Below, piece by piece: positions 9,601 to 17,235 of a DNA stretch of 64,000 nt. Source of the DNA: Eisenibacter elegans DSM 3317 (GTDB taxonomy: Bacteria; Bacteroidota; Bacteroidia; Cytophagales; Microscillaceae); NCBI RefSeq assembly GCF_000430505.1, contig NZ_AUMD01000022.1:1-64000 (forward strand), in the 5' to 3' direction. The position numbers and the translations under genes are program-made. The notes beneath the pieces are model-generated. The model was given only the letters and a program-made list of their open reading frames with translations. It did no database searches and was not told the origin of the DNA. The first letter of the stretch is position 1. Each line of letters opens with the position of its first letter.

Positions 9601-9623
9601 ATAATTCCACTTTTGTTTTTCAT
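6612..9623 (-). CDS. secDF: Protein translocase subunit SecDF (fused SecD-SecF)
   Basis: 1003 aa, the fused SecD+SecF form usual in Bacteroidota. It uses the proton-motive force to assist SecYEG-mediated export at the inner membrane. An N-terminal membrane segment (about residues 7-27) is followed by LGLDLQGGMHVTLEI (SecD motif) and a large periplasmic region. The SecD membrane block contains GMSVDANVLIYERVREEL, and the SecF half carries GVDFKGGRSY and GYSINDTVVVFDRIRE. Residues about 275-330 are an unusual Ala/Thr/Asp/Lys-rich insert with a near-duplicate (ADGLLVGTDSTK, ADALLAGIDSTK), probably a flexible periplasmic linker. It is monocistronic, with a terminator below. Confidence 0.97.
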   Translation of the reverse strand: MKNKSGIILLAVVISLLCLFYLSFTFVSRKVQSDATKFATEANGTVDFAKRQAYLDSVWTEPVYNLVGIEYTYKDVREKELALGLDLQGGMHVTLEISPIEILKVLAGNSQNPLFLQSLKKAEEMQRQTSKRFVTLFFDAFQEADPEGKQIARVFTNTLTRDRINSKSSVSDIRKVIEEELEDAISRSFNILRNRIDKFGVANPNIQRIPGTGRISIELPGVDNPERVRKLISGVAKLEFWEVWEMQELAPYLQGFVSYLAKVEAQEKPAKVAEKKEEKTAADGLLVGTDSTKNAADALLAGIDSTKTDSAATAATDTNEAQTALDSLQVQSNLFNQIFIPTYEGLGVQVKDTARANRLIEQAQKAAIFPSNVRFLWAVKTEKEGGILVLYPIKTGKGGKAPLEGDVIRDARQDFDEKSRPNISMQMNAEGAKKWRKLTANNIRRRIAIVLDDYVYSAPVVQNEIPGGNSSISGNFTLEEANDLANILKAGKMPAPVRIVEEAIVGPSLGRESIQQGVFSLALGLSLVVVFMSLYYQRAGIFAVLALLVNIFFIIGILAQFGAVLTLAGIAGIVLTIGMSVDANVLIYERVREELWGDKPLAMAVKLGYEKAYSSIIDANATTFLTGVILYSFGTGGVKGFAVTLMIGIACSLFSAIFITRLIIEAYMKKATKGNAVARKLSFESPISRNLLRDTNFDFVSKRRVAYVISSVIIVAGLGLIIAQGGLNLGVDFKGGRSYVVRFDEPVLVAEARTALSKSLTGGMEVKTFGANNQLKITTSYLVEDESNEGDKLVETAIFEGLTPFKDKNPEIISSSKVGASIAEDIKDTARLAVIFSLAVLFFYILIRFRKWQYGLGAVVALFHDVFVVFAFFAFARVLGISYEVDQVFIAAMLTVIGYSINDTVVVFDRIREFAGEMSRVEFKQNLNTAINATLSRTLMTSGTTLLVVLILFLFGGEVLRGFSFALLVGVSVGTYSSVFVASPIVLDLSKIGAKNQKTAKNA

Positions 9624-9836
9624 AAGAGAAGTCTAAAATAAAATATAAATGATGATAGAGATAATATGCGCCACACACAACTATAGGTTGTGTATAACAC
9701 CTAGCCCTTGTAGTGAACACATTAAGTGCGGATACACCAAGGGGGTAGACCTATACCTATTTGTGGGTTACACCATAGGTATGGACTTGTACTTCGTGAC
9801 AGCCTAGGCTCGAACACAAAGCACTGTTAGAAAATT

Positions 9837-10253
9837 TTAGGGAGCGTTGATAGGCCGGATACAATGAAAAATCACCGCCCAAAACTTGGCCGCACAATAG
9901 CGAGCCGGATAGCTGACCCACGCCGGGGTGTTATACAGCATTGGGAATACCTGTGGCAAGATAGTGTAATATGCCTGACTGACTTGGAGGGATCCGCTCG
10001 CAGGCACTGCCTCTACGGTAGCCTGTACCTTCGTAGGATGCTCCTGTGTGGCATCAGTATCAGTTTTATTATCTGCTTTTGGGCAAGAAGGAACACTGTT
10101 TTGGGAGGTATGAAGTGCCAACTGCTCTTGGCTCAACAGCACTTGAGACGCTGCCGGATATGTTGCGAAGCGCATCAGGCAGGCCAATAACCACACCGCA
10201 CATAAGAGGAGTGTATGGGTACGAAAAATGCTATGTTGACGAGTTTGTTTCAT
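9837..10253 (-). CDS. Hypothetical exported protein
   Basis: 138 aa with an N-terminal basic stretch and a hydrophobic segment (LLLCAVWLLACLMRF, about residues 15-29). It then has a Thr/Asp/Lys-rich middle and a C-terminal half rich in Tyr/Pro (YYTILPQVFPMLYNTPAW). I recognise no family. The reading frame is the only sizeable one between secDF and the dihydroorotase gene and has a plausible signal peptide, but coding status is not certain. Confidence 0.45.
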   Translation of the reverse strand: MKQTRQHSIFRTHTLLLCAVWLLACLMRFATYPAASQVLLSQEQLALHTSQNSVPSCPKADNKTDTDATQEHPTKVQATVEAVPASGSLQVSQAYYTILPQVFPMLYNTPAWVSYPARYCAAKFWAVIFHCIRPINAP

Positions 10254-10361
10254 AGATTGAGGCGCAAAATTACCAAATTAGTTTTGTCAAGCAAGCTTTC
10301 TGACTAATTTTTGCAAAGTCTCTATTAGCGCGCCACAACCCCGATCCTTCGATTGGGTATC

Positions 10362-10383
10362 ACCCACGGGCTGCCCCGTGGGT
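10362..10383 (-). terminator. Hairpin below dihydroorotase gene
   Basis: ACCCACGGG (10362-10370), loop CTGC and CCCGTGGGT (10375-10383) form a GC-rich 9-bp stem just after the pyrC-like stop on the minus strand. The T-run lies on the + side (TTTT), so on the minus strand it is a stem without a proper T-tail. A second weaker stem, CCGATC/GATTGG, sits next to it at about 10341-10356. Confidence 0.45.
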
Positions 10384-10407
10384 TTTAAGTAATATTCAGG
10401 CGTATGG

Positions 10408-11745
10408 CTATCGTTCAAACTGTAGGCGCATTCCTTGGCGGCTTTCGTCGAATTGGCCGTTTTGGTAGGCGATATGCCCCGATACAATCGTATGGGTGAT
10501 GGTATGACTAAAGGTCTGTCCTACCCACGGCGACCAAGCGCATTTGTAGGCGATTTGGCTTTGGTCAAAGAGATAAGGTTTGGCTGGGTCTACCAATACC
10601 AAATCTGCCCAATATCCTTCGCGCAAAAAGCCCCGTTCCGCCAACTGAAAGCACACTGCAGGAGCGTGACACATCTTTTCGACCAACTGGATGAGGCTCA
10701 ATTTGCCATTGCGGGCGTGTTCGAGCATTTGCAGCAGGCTAGTCTGTACTTGGGGTACTCCGGCAGGAGCCTTGCTATAAGGTTGTTGCTTTTCGTCCCA
10801 AGTATGGGGGGCGTGGTCAGTGGCGATGATATCTAAGTGATTGTCTAGCAAACCCTTCCAAAGCCCCTCGCGGTGCTCTGGGGCTTTGATGGCCGGGTTA
10901 CACTTGATTTGGTTGCCAAGAATTGCATAATCCTCGCTACTGTAGGTCAAATGATGCACACATACTTCTGAAGTAATTCGCTTCTGTGCCAAGGGGGTTT
11001 GGTTGTCAAAAAGCCCCACTTCGTCGGCAGTGGAGATGTGTAGGATATGCAGACGTGTGTTGTGTTTACGGGCAAGGTCAATGGCCAATCGGCTGGACAA
11101 AATACAGGCTTCTACGTTCCGAATCAAGGGGTGATGTTCGGGGCGGAGCGCATCGCCATAACGTTCTTGAAAAACAGCTGCTTGGGCACGTACAGTAGCC
11201 TCGTCTTCGCAGTGGGTAGCGATGAGCATAGGAGCTTGGGCAAAAATCTGCTCCAACACCTGAGCATTGTCTACGAGCATATTGCCGGTAGAAGAGCCCA
11301 TAAAAATCTTGATACCACACACATTATTGATGTCTGTACGGAGCACCTCTTCCAAATTATCGTTAGATGCTCCCATAAAAAAGGAGTAGTTGGCCAAGGA
11401 GGTTTGTGCTCCTATTTGGTATTTTTCTTCAAGCAAACTTTGGGTAAGCGTGTTGGGAACGGTATTGGGCATTTCCATAAAACTAGTCGTGCCACCAGCT
11501 ACCGCAGCGCGGGCTTCGTGATAGATGTCGGCCTTGGCTGTCAACCCTGGCTCGCGGAAGTGTACTTGGTCATCAATCACACCGGGCAGCAGATACTGCC
11601 CTTCGGCGGCAATTTCGGTAACCGCCTGCGAAGGCTGAATATTGGTGGCTATCTTTTCGATACGCCCCTGACGCACCCATAGGTCGGCTGTATATTGTTG
11701 CCCCTCATTGATGAGTTGCGCTTCTTTGATAAGGAGGTCTTTCAT
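10408..11745 (-). CDS. pyrC: Dihydroorotase
   Basis: 445 aa, amidohydrolase superfamily, class I type, for the third step of pyrimidine synthesis (carbamoyl-aspartate to dihydroorotate). Seen are VIDDQVHFREPGLT (start of the metal site), MEMPNTVP, THCEDE, LHILHIST and ATDHAPH, in the family order. In the HxH metal motif the first histidine is replaced by glutamine (Gln60, His62). From memory this DDQVHFREPG form is common in Bacteroidota dihydroorotases, so it is probably not a defect. It stands alone, with a TAGCTTTG box 22 bases upstream of the start. Confidence 0.93.
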   Translation of the reverse strand: MKDLLIKEAQLINEGQQYTADLWVRQGRIEKIATNIQPSQAVTEIAAEGQYLLPGVIDDQVHFREPGLTAKADIYHEARAAVAGGTTSFMEMPNTVPNTLTQSLLEEKYQIGAQTSLANYSFFMGASNDNLEEVLRTDINNVCGIKIFMGSSTGNMLVDNAQVLEQIFAQAPMLIATHCEDEATVRAQAAVFQERYGDALRPEHHPLIRNVEACILSSRLAIDLARKHNTRLHILHISTADEVGLFDNQTPLAQKRITSEVCVHHLTYSSEDYAILGNQIKCNPAIKAPEHREGLWKGLLDNHLDIIATDHAPHTWDEKQQPYSKAPAGVPQVQTSLLQMLEHARNGKLSLIQLVEKMCHAPAVCFQLAERGFLREGYWADLVLVDPAKPYLFDQSQIAYKCAWSPWVGQTFSHTITHTIVSGHIAYQNGQFDESRQGMRLQFER

Positions 11746-11766
11746 AAGGTTCTAAAGTTTAGAACA

Positions 11767-11774
11767 CAAAGCTA
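11767..11774 (-). promoter_or_regulatory. Candidate -7 promoter box of dihydroorotase gene
   Basis: TAGCTTTG on the minus strand (CAAAGCTA on +) fits the Bacteroidota TAnnTTTG consensus and lies 22 bases before the start codon. No convincing TTTG -33 element at 19-21 bases is visible. Confidence 0.4.
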
Positions 11775-12125
11775 CGCTTTTTCACCCGCATCTATTGAAA
11801 GCTCCCGCCACAAAACCTACCGACTAATTCGGTACAGACTTCAGCATTCGCCCACACCAATGGACATTTTTGACTTTCGCCGTTGTTATGCTCATTTTGA
11901 TAACAAGATGTATGAGATTTGGAGATTCTTGACACATATTTAACCACAAAGGGCGCAAAGTATTTGTAAGTAAGGCCAAGAAGCCCAAATATGAAGCCTT
12001 TGTGAACTTGTCGAAAGTCTCTATGTGATTACGCAGCTTGTTGAATCAAAGCCAAATTAGTAGCTGTCCATTGGCTTAAAAGCATTCGCCGAAAATACCT
12101 GCTCGTGCGCAAATCTGCTGATTTG
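11775..12125. other. Intergenic stretch, no gene recognised
   Basis: About 350 bases between the dihydroorotase and dnaB genes, with no open frame of coding character, no strong hairpin and no RNA gene that I can recognise. Confidence 0.4.
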
Positions 12126-13706
12126 CTAAAAAGGCACATCGCCGTCTTCGGGTGGAGGCGGGATAGCCGGAGGGATGTTGTTGGTATTGGAGGGCAGACC
12201 ATCAGGCTGATTGACCTTGCTGCCCAATACCGTCGGAGAGGAGGAAGGTGTCAGTGTACCTGAGCTGAGGGTACTGCCAAAGCTGACCGGCCCGCCGCCG
12301 CTGCGGAAGCCTAGGTTTTCAAATTTGGTAAATTTACCCACAAAGCGCAGCGGGATAGTATCTAAGGAGCCGTTACGGTGTTTGGCCACAATCACCTCGC
12401 CGATATCCTTGGTGCTGTTACCGCTTTCGTCTTGGGTGATGTCATAGTATTCGGGACGATAAAGGAAGATGACCATATCTGCATCTTGCTCGATACTGCC
12501 CGACTCGCGCAAATCCGAGAGCATCGGGCGTTTGTCGCCACCACGTGTTTCGACAGCACGGCTGAGCTGCGAAAGCGCGATTACGGGCACATTCAGCTCC
12601 TTGGCCAGCTGTTTGAGAGATCGGGAAATGTAAGCAATTTCTTGTTCACGGTTACCGGCAGTTTTGGTACCTCCGGCGGTCATTAGCTGGAGGTAGTCTA
12701 CGATAATCATCTGAATATCGTGTTGGGACTTGAGGCGGCGCGCCTTGGCGCGTAGCTCCAATACCGACAGGGCCGGCGTATCGTCTATAAAAATTTTGGC
12801 TTGATTGAGGCGTTGGATGCGCGTATGGAGCTGCTGCCACTCGTGGTTTGCCAAAAGTCCTTTTTTGATTTTATCACTTTCTAGCTCCGCCTCTGCAGAG
12901 AGTAAGCGGTTGGTGAGCTGTACAGTAGACATCTCCAGCGAGAAAAAAGCTACCGGGCGCTGAAACTCTACCGCTGCATTGCGGGCGACCGACAGTGAGA
13001 AGGCCGTTTTACCCATTGCAGGGCGTGCCGCAAGGATAATCAAGTCAGAGGGTTGCCAGCCTGCCGTCAGGCGGTCAAGCTCGGTAAAGCCTGAGGGCAC
13101 GCCTGTGAGGCCATCGGCAATGTCTTTACGATTTTCGAGGTCTTCGATGGCCTTGCGCAGCGCCGACTGGATATCGGTATAGCTCTTCTGAACATTGTTC
13201 TCGGCAATATCAAAGAGCTGCTGTTGGGCATAATCGAGCAAGTCAAATACGTCGCTGCTGTCTTCAAAAGCATTTTTTTGTACTTCGCTCGATACCTTGA
13301 TTAGGTCACGTTTGATGGATTGCTCCATCACAATACGGGCGTGAAACTCGATGTTGGAGGCTGAGTTTACGGCGGCTGTCAGGCGGGTGATTTGCGCCAC
13401 ACCCCCTACTACATCCAACTTGCTTTCTTTGCGAAGTTGTTGTACAACGGTGAGCATATCGATGGGTTGTGACTCTTGGAAAAGTGTCAGGATTGCACGA
13501 TAAATCTCTTGGTGTACGGGTTTGTAGAAACTCTCTACTTGGAGTAGGTCGACTACGACATGTATGGCATCTTTTTCAATCATCAAAGCCCCCAAAATAG
13601 CCTCTTCCACCTCATTGGCTTGAGGCGGCAGCTTCCCCAACTGGTTGTTGAGGTAGGCCATATTGGCCGTGTTTTTGGGTTTGATGGTGTTTTTCGGATC
13701 GGCCAT
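12126..13706 (-). CDS. dnaB: Replicative DNA helicase DnaB
   Basis: 526 aa from the chosen start. The N-terminal helical domain (LPPQANEVEEAILGALMI) interacts with primase and the C-terminal RecA-like motor has Walker A ARPAMGKTAF, the Walker B region IIVDYLQLM and VIALSQLSRAVETR. It unwinds DNA at the replication fork as a hexamer. The C-terminal tail from about residue 470 is low in complexity and rich in Ser/Pro/Gly, ending in acidic residues. I chose the ATG at 13706 (MADPKN) over the in-frame one at 13727, because a TACCTTTG box at 13740-13747 would start transcription near 13732, too close to 13727. Confidence 0.96.
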   Translation of the reverse strand: MADPKNTIKPKNTANMAYLNNQLGKLPPQANEVEEAILGALMIEKDAIHVVVDLLQVESFYKPVHQEIYRAILTLFQESQPIDMLTVVQQLRKESKLDVVGGVAQITRLTAAVNSASNIEFHARIVMEQSIKRDLIKVSSEVQKNAFEDSSDVFDLLDYAQQQLFDIAENNVQKSYTDIQSALRKAIEDLENRKDIADGLTGVPSGFTELDRLTAGWQPSDLIILAARPAMGKTAFSLSVARNAAVEFQRPVAFFSLEMSTVQLTNRLLSAEAELESDKIKKGLLANHEWQQLHTRIQRLNQAKIFIDDTPALSVLELRAKARRLKSQHDIQMIIVDYLQLMTAGGTKTAGNREQEIAYISRSLKQLAKELNVPVIALSQLSRAVETRGGDKRPMLSDLRESGSIEQDADMVIFLYRPEYYDITQDESGNSTKDIGEVIVAKHRNGSLDTIPLRFVGKFTKFENLGFRSGGGPVSFGSTLSSGTLTPSSSPTVLGSKVNQPDGLPSNTNNIPPAIPPPPEDGDVPF

Positions 13707-13739
13707 AAGTATCGTACAATTGAGCAAGGCAATAGTTTA

Positions 13740-13747
13740 CAAAGGTA
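13740..13747 (-). promoter_or_regulatory. Candidate -7 promoter box of dnaB
   Basis: TACCTTTG on the minus strand (CAAAGGTA on +) matches TAnnTTTG exactly, 34 bases before the preferred dnaB start. Confidence 0.5.
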
Positions 13748-13828
13748 CGGCTTTTAGCGCACTCTACGAAGTGAGTAGGAGCGGTGTCTGTCGAAAGCCA
13801 CTGCAACCCTCAAAAAATCAAGGGGTTA

Positions 13829-13864
13829 AAAAAAATACTTTACCCACAAAGTTTGTGAGTAAAG
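13829..13864 (-). terminator. Intrinsic terminator of the efflux operon
   Basis: CTTTACCCACAAA (13838-13850) pairs with TTTGTGAGTAAAG (13852-13864) with one mismatch. On the minus strand the stem is followed by TATTTTTTTT. It lies about 175 bases after the adaptor gene stop and before dnaB, so it ends the four-gene operon. Confidence 0.7.
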
Positions 13865-13911
13865 TCTGAGGTACCGTTACGTTCGTTGTGTGTTACAAAG
13901 ATGAGGCCTCG

Positions 13912-13939
13912 GAGGGCAGCCTATATGCCCTCTGTTTTT
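13912..13939 (+). terminator. Plus-strand intrinsic terminator without an obvious gene
   Basis: GAGGGCA (13912-13918), loop GCCTATA and TGCCCTC (13926-13932) are followed by TGTTTTTTT on the plus strand. Both flanking genes run on the minus strand, so this would end an unannotated plus-strand transcript. Confidence 0.5.
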
Positions 13940-14039
13940 TTATGCCAAGATTTACTTGACTTGAGGGTACAGTAGGTTTGATTTTGTTGATACTCAACCT
14001 CGTTTTGGTCAGGTATGACAAAGTTTATCTTCACAATAC

Positions 14040-15152
14040 TTACTTCTTTGTGGTCGCATTGGGTATTTTAACCTTGTCGGTGGGTTTGAGCCCCGACAGC
14101 ACCTCAACAAACAACCCGTCAGAAATGCCGGTTTTGATTAGGCGGCGCTCAAATACTTGGTTTTTGACCTCTACCTCTACAAAGGTACTGCCCTTCTCAA
14201 TGATGAGCACATTCTCGCTGATAGCCAGCGTTTTTTCGCGTTTGTCGAGCACAATTTCCGCAGTAGCGCTGTACCCGGCCCGCAGGTAATCGCCTTCTTG
14301 GAGCACAAGGCGGGCGCGGATATCAAACTTGATGGCGCCCTCCTCTTGTACACCCTTGGGCGAAATATACTCCAATACAGCCTTAAAAACCTTGCCTTCG
14401 ATAGCCCCGATGGTCAGCATCAATTCCATCCCTTCTTTGATTTTGCCTACTTCCGATTCGTCTATCTTGCCTTCAAACACCAAGCTCTGCATATCGGCTA
14501 CAGAGGCGATGGTTGTGCCTTCGTTGAAGTTGCTACGCTCTATCACAGAGCTGCCGGCCTTTACGGGCACATCCAACACCACGCCCGTTACAGTAGAGTA
14601 TACAGAGTTGAGCGCCCCGCCGGAGCGTTGGATAGCCCCCGTTTGGACTAGCTCAAGGTTTTTGCGGGCGGCGGCCATATTTTCTTGCTGTACTTTGAAG
14701 TCAAGCAAAAAACGGTTGTACTCTTGCTCCGAGATGACCTGTTGCTCGAAGAGCTTCTTCTGTCGCGCCAATTCGATTTCGGCATTGCGAAAATTGATTG
14801 AAGCGGCCTCCATATTGGTGCGGGCGCTGTTGATGCTGATTTGGTCGCTGTTGATGCCCGTAAGGTTGGGTACTAGGCGGATAGAGGCCACTAGCTGCCC
14901 CTCGCGGACGGTCTGCCCAGCCTCGATAAGCAGGTCTTGGATGACTCCCGACACCTGCGGCTTGATTTGAATCTCCCTGCGGGGCACAATCGCTCCTGTG
15001 GCGACGGTCTTTTTGATGATGGTCGTATCCTTAGGGCTGACTGTCTGGTAGATTACGGGGTCTTTCTTGGATTTGCCATAAAAATATACGCCCAACCAAC
15101 CTGATAATAAGATGAAGACAAGGCCGAAGCTGCCAAAAATTACTTTTTTCAT
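14040..15152 (-). CDS. Efflux periplasmic adaptor (HlyD/MacA type)
   Basis: 370 aa. One N-terminal membrane anchor (VIFGSFGLVFILLSGWLGVYF) is followed by a biotinyl-lipoyl-like half (PQVSGVIQDLLIEAGQTVREGQLVA), a coiled-coil hairpin (about residues 100-160, INSARTNMEAASINFRNAEIELARQKKLFEQQ) and beta-barrel domains. It should bridge the inner-membrane ABC permeases to an outer-membrane channel, as MacA does with MacB and TolC. It is the last gene of a four-gene operon. No TolC-type gene is in the window, so the outer-membrane partner must lie elsewhere. Confidence 0.9.
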   Translation of the reverse strand: MKKVIFGSFGLVFILLSGWLGVYFYGKSKKDPVIYQTVSPKDTTIIKKTVATGAIVPRREIQIKPQVSGVIQDLLIEAGQTVREGQLVASIRLVPNLTGINSDQISINSARTNMEAASINFRNAEIELARQKKLFEQQVISEQEYNRFLLDFKVQQENMAAARKNLELVQTGAIQRSGGALNSVYSTVTGVVLDVPVKAGSSVIERSNFNEGTTIASVADMQSLVFEGKIDESEVGKIKEGMELMLTIGAIEGKVFKAVLEYISPKGVQEEGAIKFDIRARLVLQEGDYLRAGYSATAEIVLDKREKTLAISENVLIIEKGSTFVEVEVKNQVFERRLIKTGISDGLFVEVLSGLKPTDKVKIPNATTKK

Positions 15153-15218
15153 AACGATAGTCTGTTTTGCTGTTGTGTTTCTCTATTTTTTATTCGGTTT
15201 TTTTGAAATAAGGCGGCA

Positions 15219-16469
15219 CTACTCATCTCTGAGCGCCACAATGGGTTGGATGGCGGCGGCCTTTGCCGCAGGCACAAAGCCCGCCAAGGCTCCCGCCAGA
15301 ATGAGCACCACGGTGGCCGTCAGGGCTACGCCCATATCTACTTCGGGGTTGGCAAAAAAGCCTAGGTCAGCGCCGCTGCTGCTCAAGGCATAGTTGATCA
15401 ACTCTACCAAGCCTACTCCTGCCATCAGGCCAATATACCCGGCCACAGTCGTAATGACGACCGACTCTTGGATAATGAGGCTGATGATAGACCAAGGGGT
15501 AGCGCCAAGCGCCTTACGGATACCAATCTCCTTGGTGCGCTCCCGCACTACGATGAGCATAATATTGCCCACACCAATCACCCCGGCGATGATGGTAAAA
15601 ATGCTGACAAACCAACTAAAGCCGCGTATGCCCGTAAATAACCCTTGAATTTGCTGGTACTCAAGCTCTACGTTGGCGCTCCCAAAGGCCTTCACATCGT
15701 CGGGGGCTACGTGGTGATGCTGCGCCAGCAAGGTCTTGACTTTCTGTTCGACGACGGCGGCAGGGATGCCTGTTTGTGGTACAAAAGCAAACCAAAAAAT
15801 TCGATTTCCTTGGTTGTATGCCTGCTGCATCGTGGTCAGGGGCATATAAATGGTCTGCTCCTCGCGCATTTTGTTTTCGCCCTTGGCGCTGCTCTTGAAC
15901 ACTCCCACAACTTTGAAGGAGATGCCCGCAATCTTGATATAGCTCCCTAGAGCCTCCTCTCCAGGTTCGAAGAGTAGTTCGCGCACCCGCTCTCCAATGA
16001 CGATGACCTTGCGGCGCTCGGCCAAATCGCGGGCATTGATAAAACGTCCTTCGGGAATTTCCATCGCCTGCACCTGAATAAAGTCGGGATGGTCGCCGTA
16101 GACTTCAAAAGACGCGGTCTTTTTCATCCGACTGATTTCAAAACTGCCTTGCAACATATTTCGTGGTGCCAACACAGCCACTTCGGGTACTTGGTTGCGG
16201 ATGGCGGCCACATCGTCGTTGGTAAATCGGATAAAGCGCCCTGCTTTGAAGCCTTGGTACTCTTTACCGGTACGTTGCGACCATAAGAATACCGTATTTT
16301 TGGCAATGTTGAAGCTTTGCATTACTCCGTTTTCGAGGCCTTTGCCGGCTCCCATCAGCAAGATGAGCATAAAGATTCCCCAAAACACCCCAAAGGCCGT
16401 CAGCGCCGTGCGGAGCTTATGCCTTCGGACGGTGGCGTAGATTTCGTTCCATTTATCGAGGTCAAACAT
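15219..16469 (-). CDS. MacB-like ABC transporter permease (second copy)
   Basis: 416 aa with MacB topology without a fused ATPase: N-terminal membrane helix (LTAFGVFWGIFMLILLMGAGKG), a large periplasmic domain (about residues 45-285), and a FtsX domain of three helices at the C-terminus, including GVGNIMLIVVRERTKEIGIR. It belongs to the mechanotransmission type of ABC system, which drives export from the periplasm or lipoprotein release and not transport across the inner membrane. It is paired with the adjacent ATPase, adaptor and a second permease that is clearly a paralogue, so the complex may use a heterodimer of permeases. Confidence 0.9.
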   Translation of the reverse strand: MFDLDKWNEIYATVRRHKLRTALTAFGVFWGIFMLILLMGAGKGLENGVMQSFNIAKNTVFLWSQRTGKEYQGFKAGRFIRFTNDDVAAIRNQVPEVAVLAPRNMLQGSFEISRMKKTASFEVYGDHPDFIQVQAMEIPEGRFINARDLAERRKVIVIGERVRELLFEPGEEALGSYIKIAGISFKVVGVFKSSAKGENKMREEQTIYMPLTTMQQAYNQGNRIFWFAFVPQTGIPAAVVEQKVKTLLAQHHHVAPDDVKAFGSANVELEYQQIQGLFTGIRGFSWFVSIFTIIAGVIGVGNIMLIVVRERTKEIGIRKALGATPWSIISLIIQESVVITTVAGYIGLMAGVGLVELINYALSSSGADLGFFANPEVDMGVALTATVVLILAGALAGFVPAAKAAAIQPIVALRDE

Positions 16470-16481
16470 AAAGTGTAGGGG

Positions 16482-17177
16482 TTAGGCGTGAATATTGGCC
16501 ACCGCTTCTTTGCCATGGCTTTCGATGACTCCATCACGCAGGCGGATGACGCGCTGCGTTTGGGCGGCAATTTCGTTTTCGTGCGTTACAATCACCACGG
16601 TCATTCCCTGTTGGTGTACTTCTTTGAAAATATCCATTACCTCTTGGGTAGTTTGGGAATCGAGTGCGCCGGTAGGCTCATCGGCCAAAATCACCTTGGG
16701 CTGACTGATAAGCGCCCTTGCAATGGCGACGCGCTGCTTTTGCCCACCCGACATCTCGCTTGGGACGTGGTGTGCCCAATCGCGCAGCCCCACACGCTCC
16801 AAATATTCGAGGGCGAGCTGGTTGCGTTTGCGACGGCTTACTTTCTGGTAATAAAGCGGTAGGGCTACGTTTTCCATCGCATTTTTGAAAGAAAGTAGGT
16901 TAAATGATTGGAACACAAAGCCCAAAAACTGATTGCGGTAGTAGGCCGCTTTCTTGGCACTGAGGTTTTTCATCAGGGTTTTGTTGAGGTGGTATTCGCC
17001 TTGGTCGTAGTCATCAAGGATGCCCAAGATGTTGAGCATTGTAGATTTGCCCGAGCCCGAAGGCCCCATAATCGAGACAAGTTCCCCTTCTTCGATGGTC
17101 ATATCGATGCCCTTGAGCACGTGGAAGCTTTGTGCCCCCATTTGGTAGTTTTTGTGAATATTGCGGAATGTAATCAT
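16482..17177 (-). CDS. MacB/LolD-type ABC transporter ATPase
   Basis: 231 aa with a full ABC ATPase motif set: Walker A GPSGSGKS, Q-loop FVFQSFNLL, signature MSGGQKQRVAIARAL, Walker B VILADEPTGALDS and H-loop VIVTHENEI. LDSQT and the length place it in the MacB/LolD/FtsE group. It powers the two flanking permeases. It is 12 bases upstream of the next permease, clearly in the same operon. Confidence 0.94.
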   Translation of the reverse strand: MITFRNIHKNYQMGAQSFHVLKGIDMTIEEGELVSIMGPSGSGKSTMLNILGILDDYDQGEYHLNKTLMKNLSAKKAAYYRNQFLGFVFQSFNLLSFKNAMENVALPLYYQKVSRRKRNQLALEYLERVGLRDWAHHVPSEMSGGQKQRVAIARALISQPKVILADEPTGALDSQTTQEVMDIFKEVHQQGMTVVIVTHENEIAAQTQRVIRLRDGVIESHGKEAVANIHA

Positions 17178-17235
17178 CGGGGTAGTATAGTTTATGTGTA
17201 GTGAGTAGGTACTTAAAAAAACGGTTGGTAATGCC

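Noticed and set aside
9624-9836. tRNA or sRNA in the secDF upstream gap
   Set aside because: I find no cloverleaf and no terminator there.
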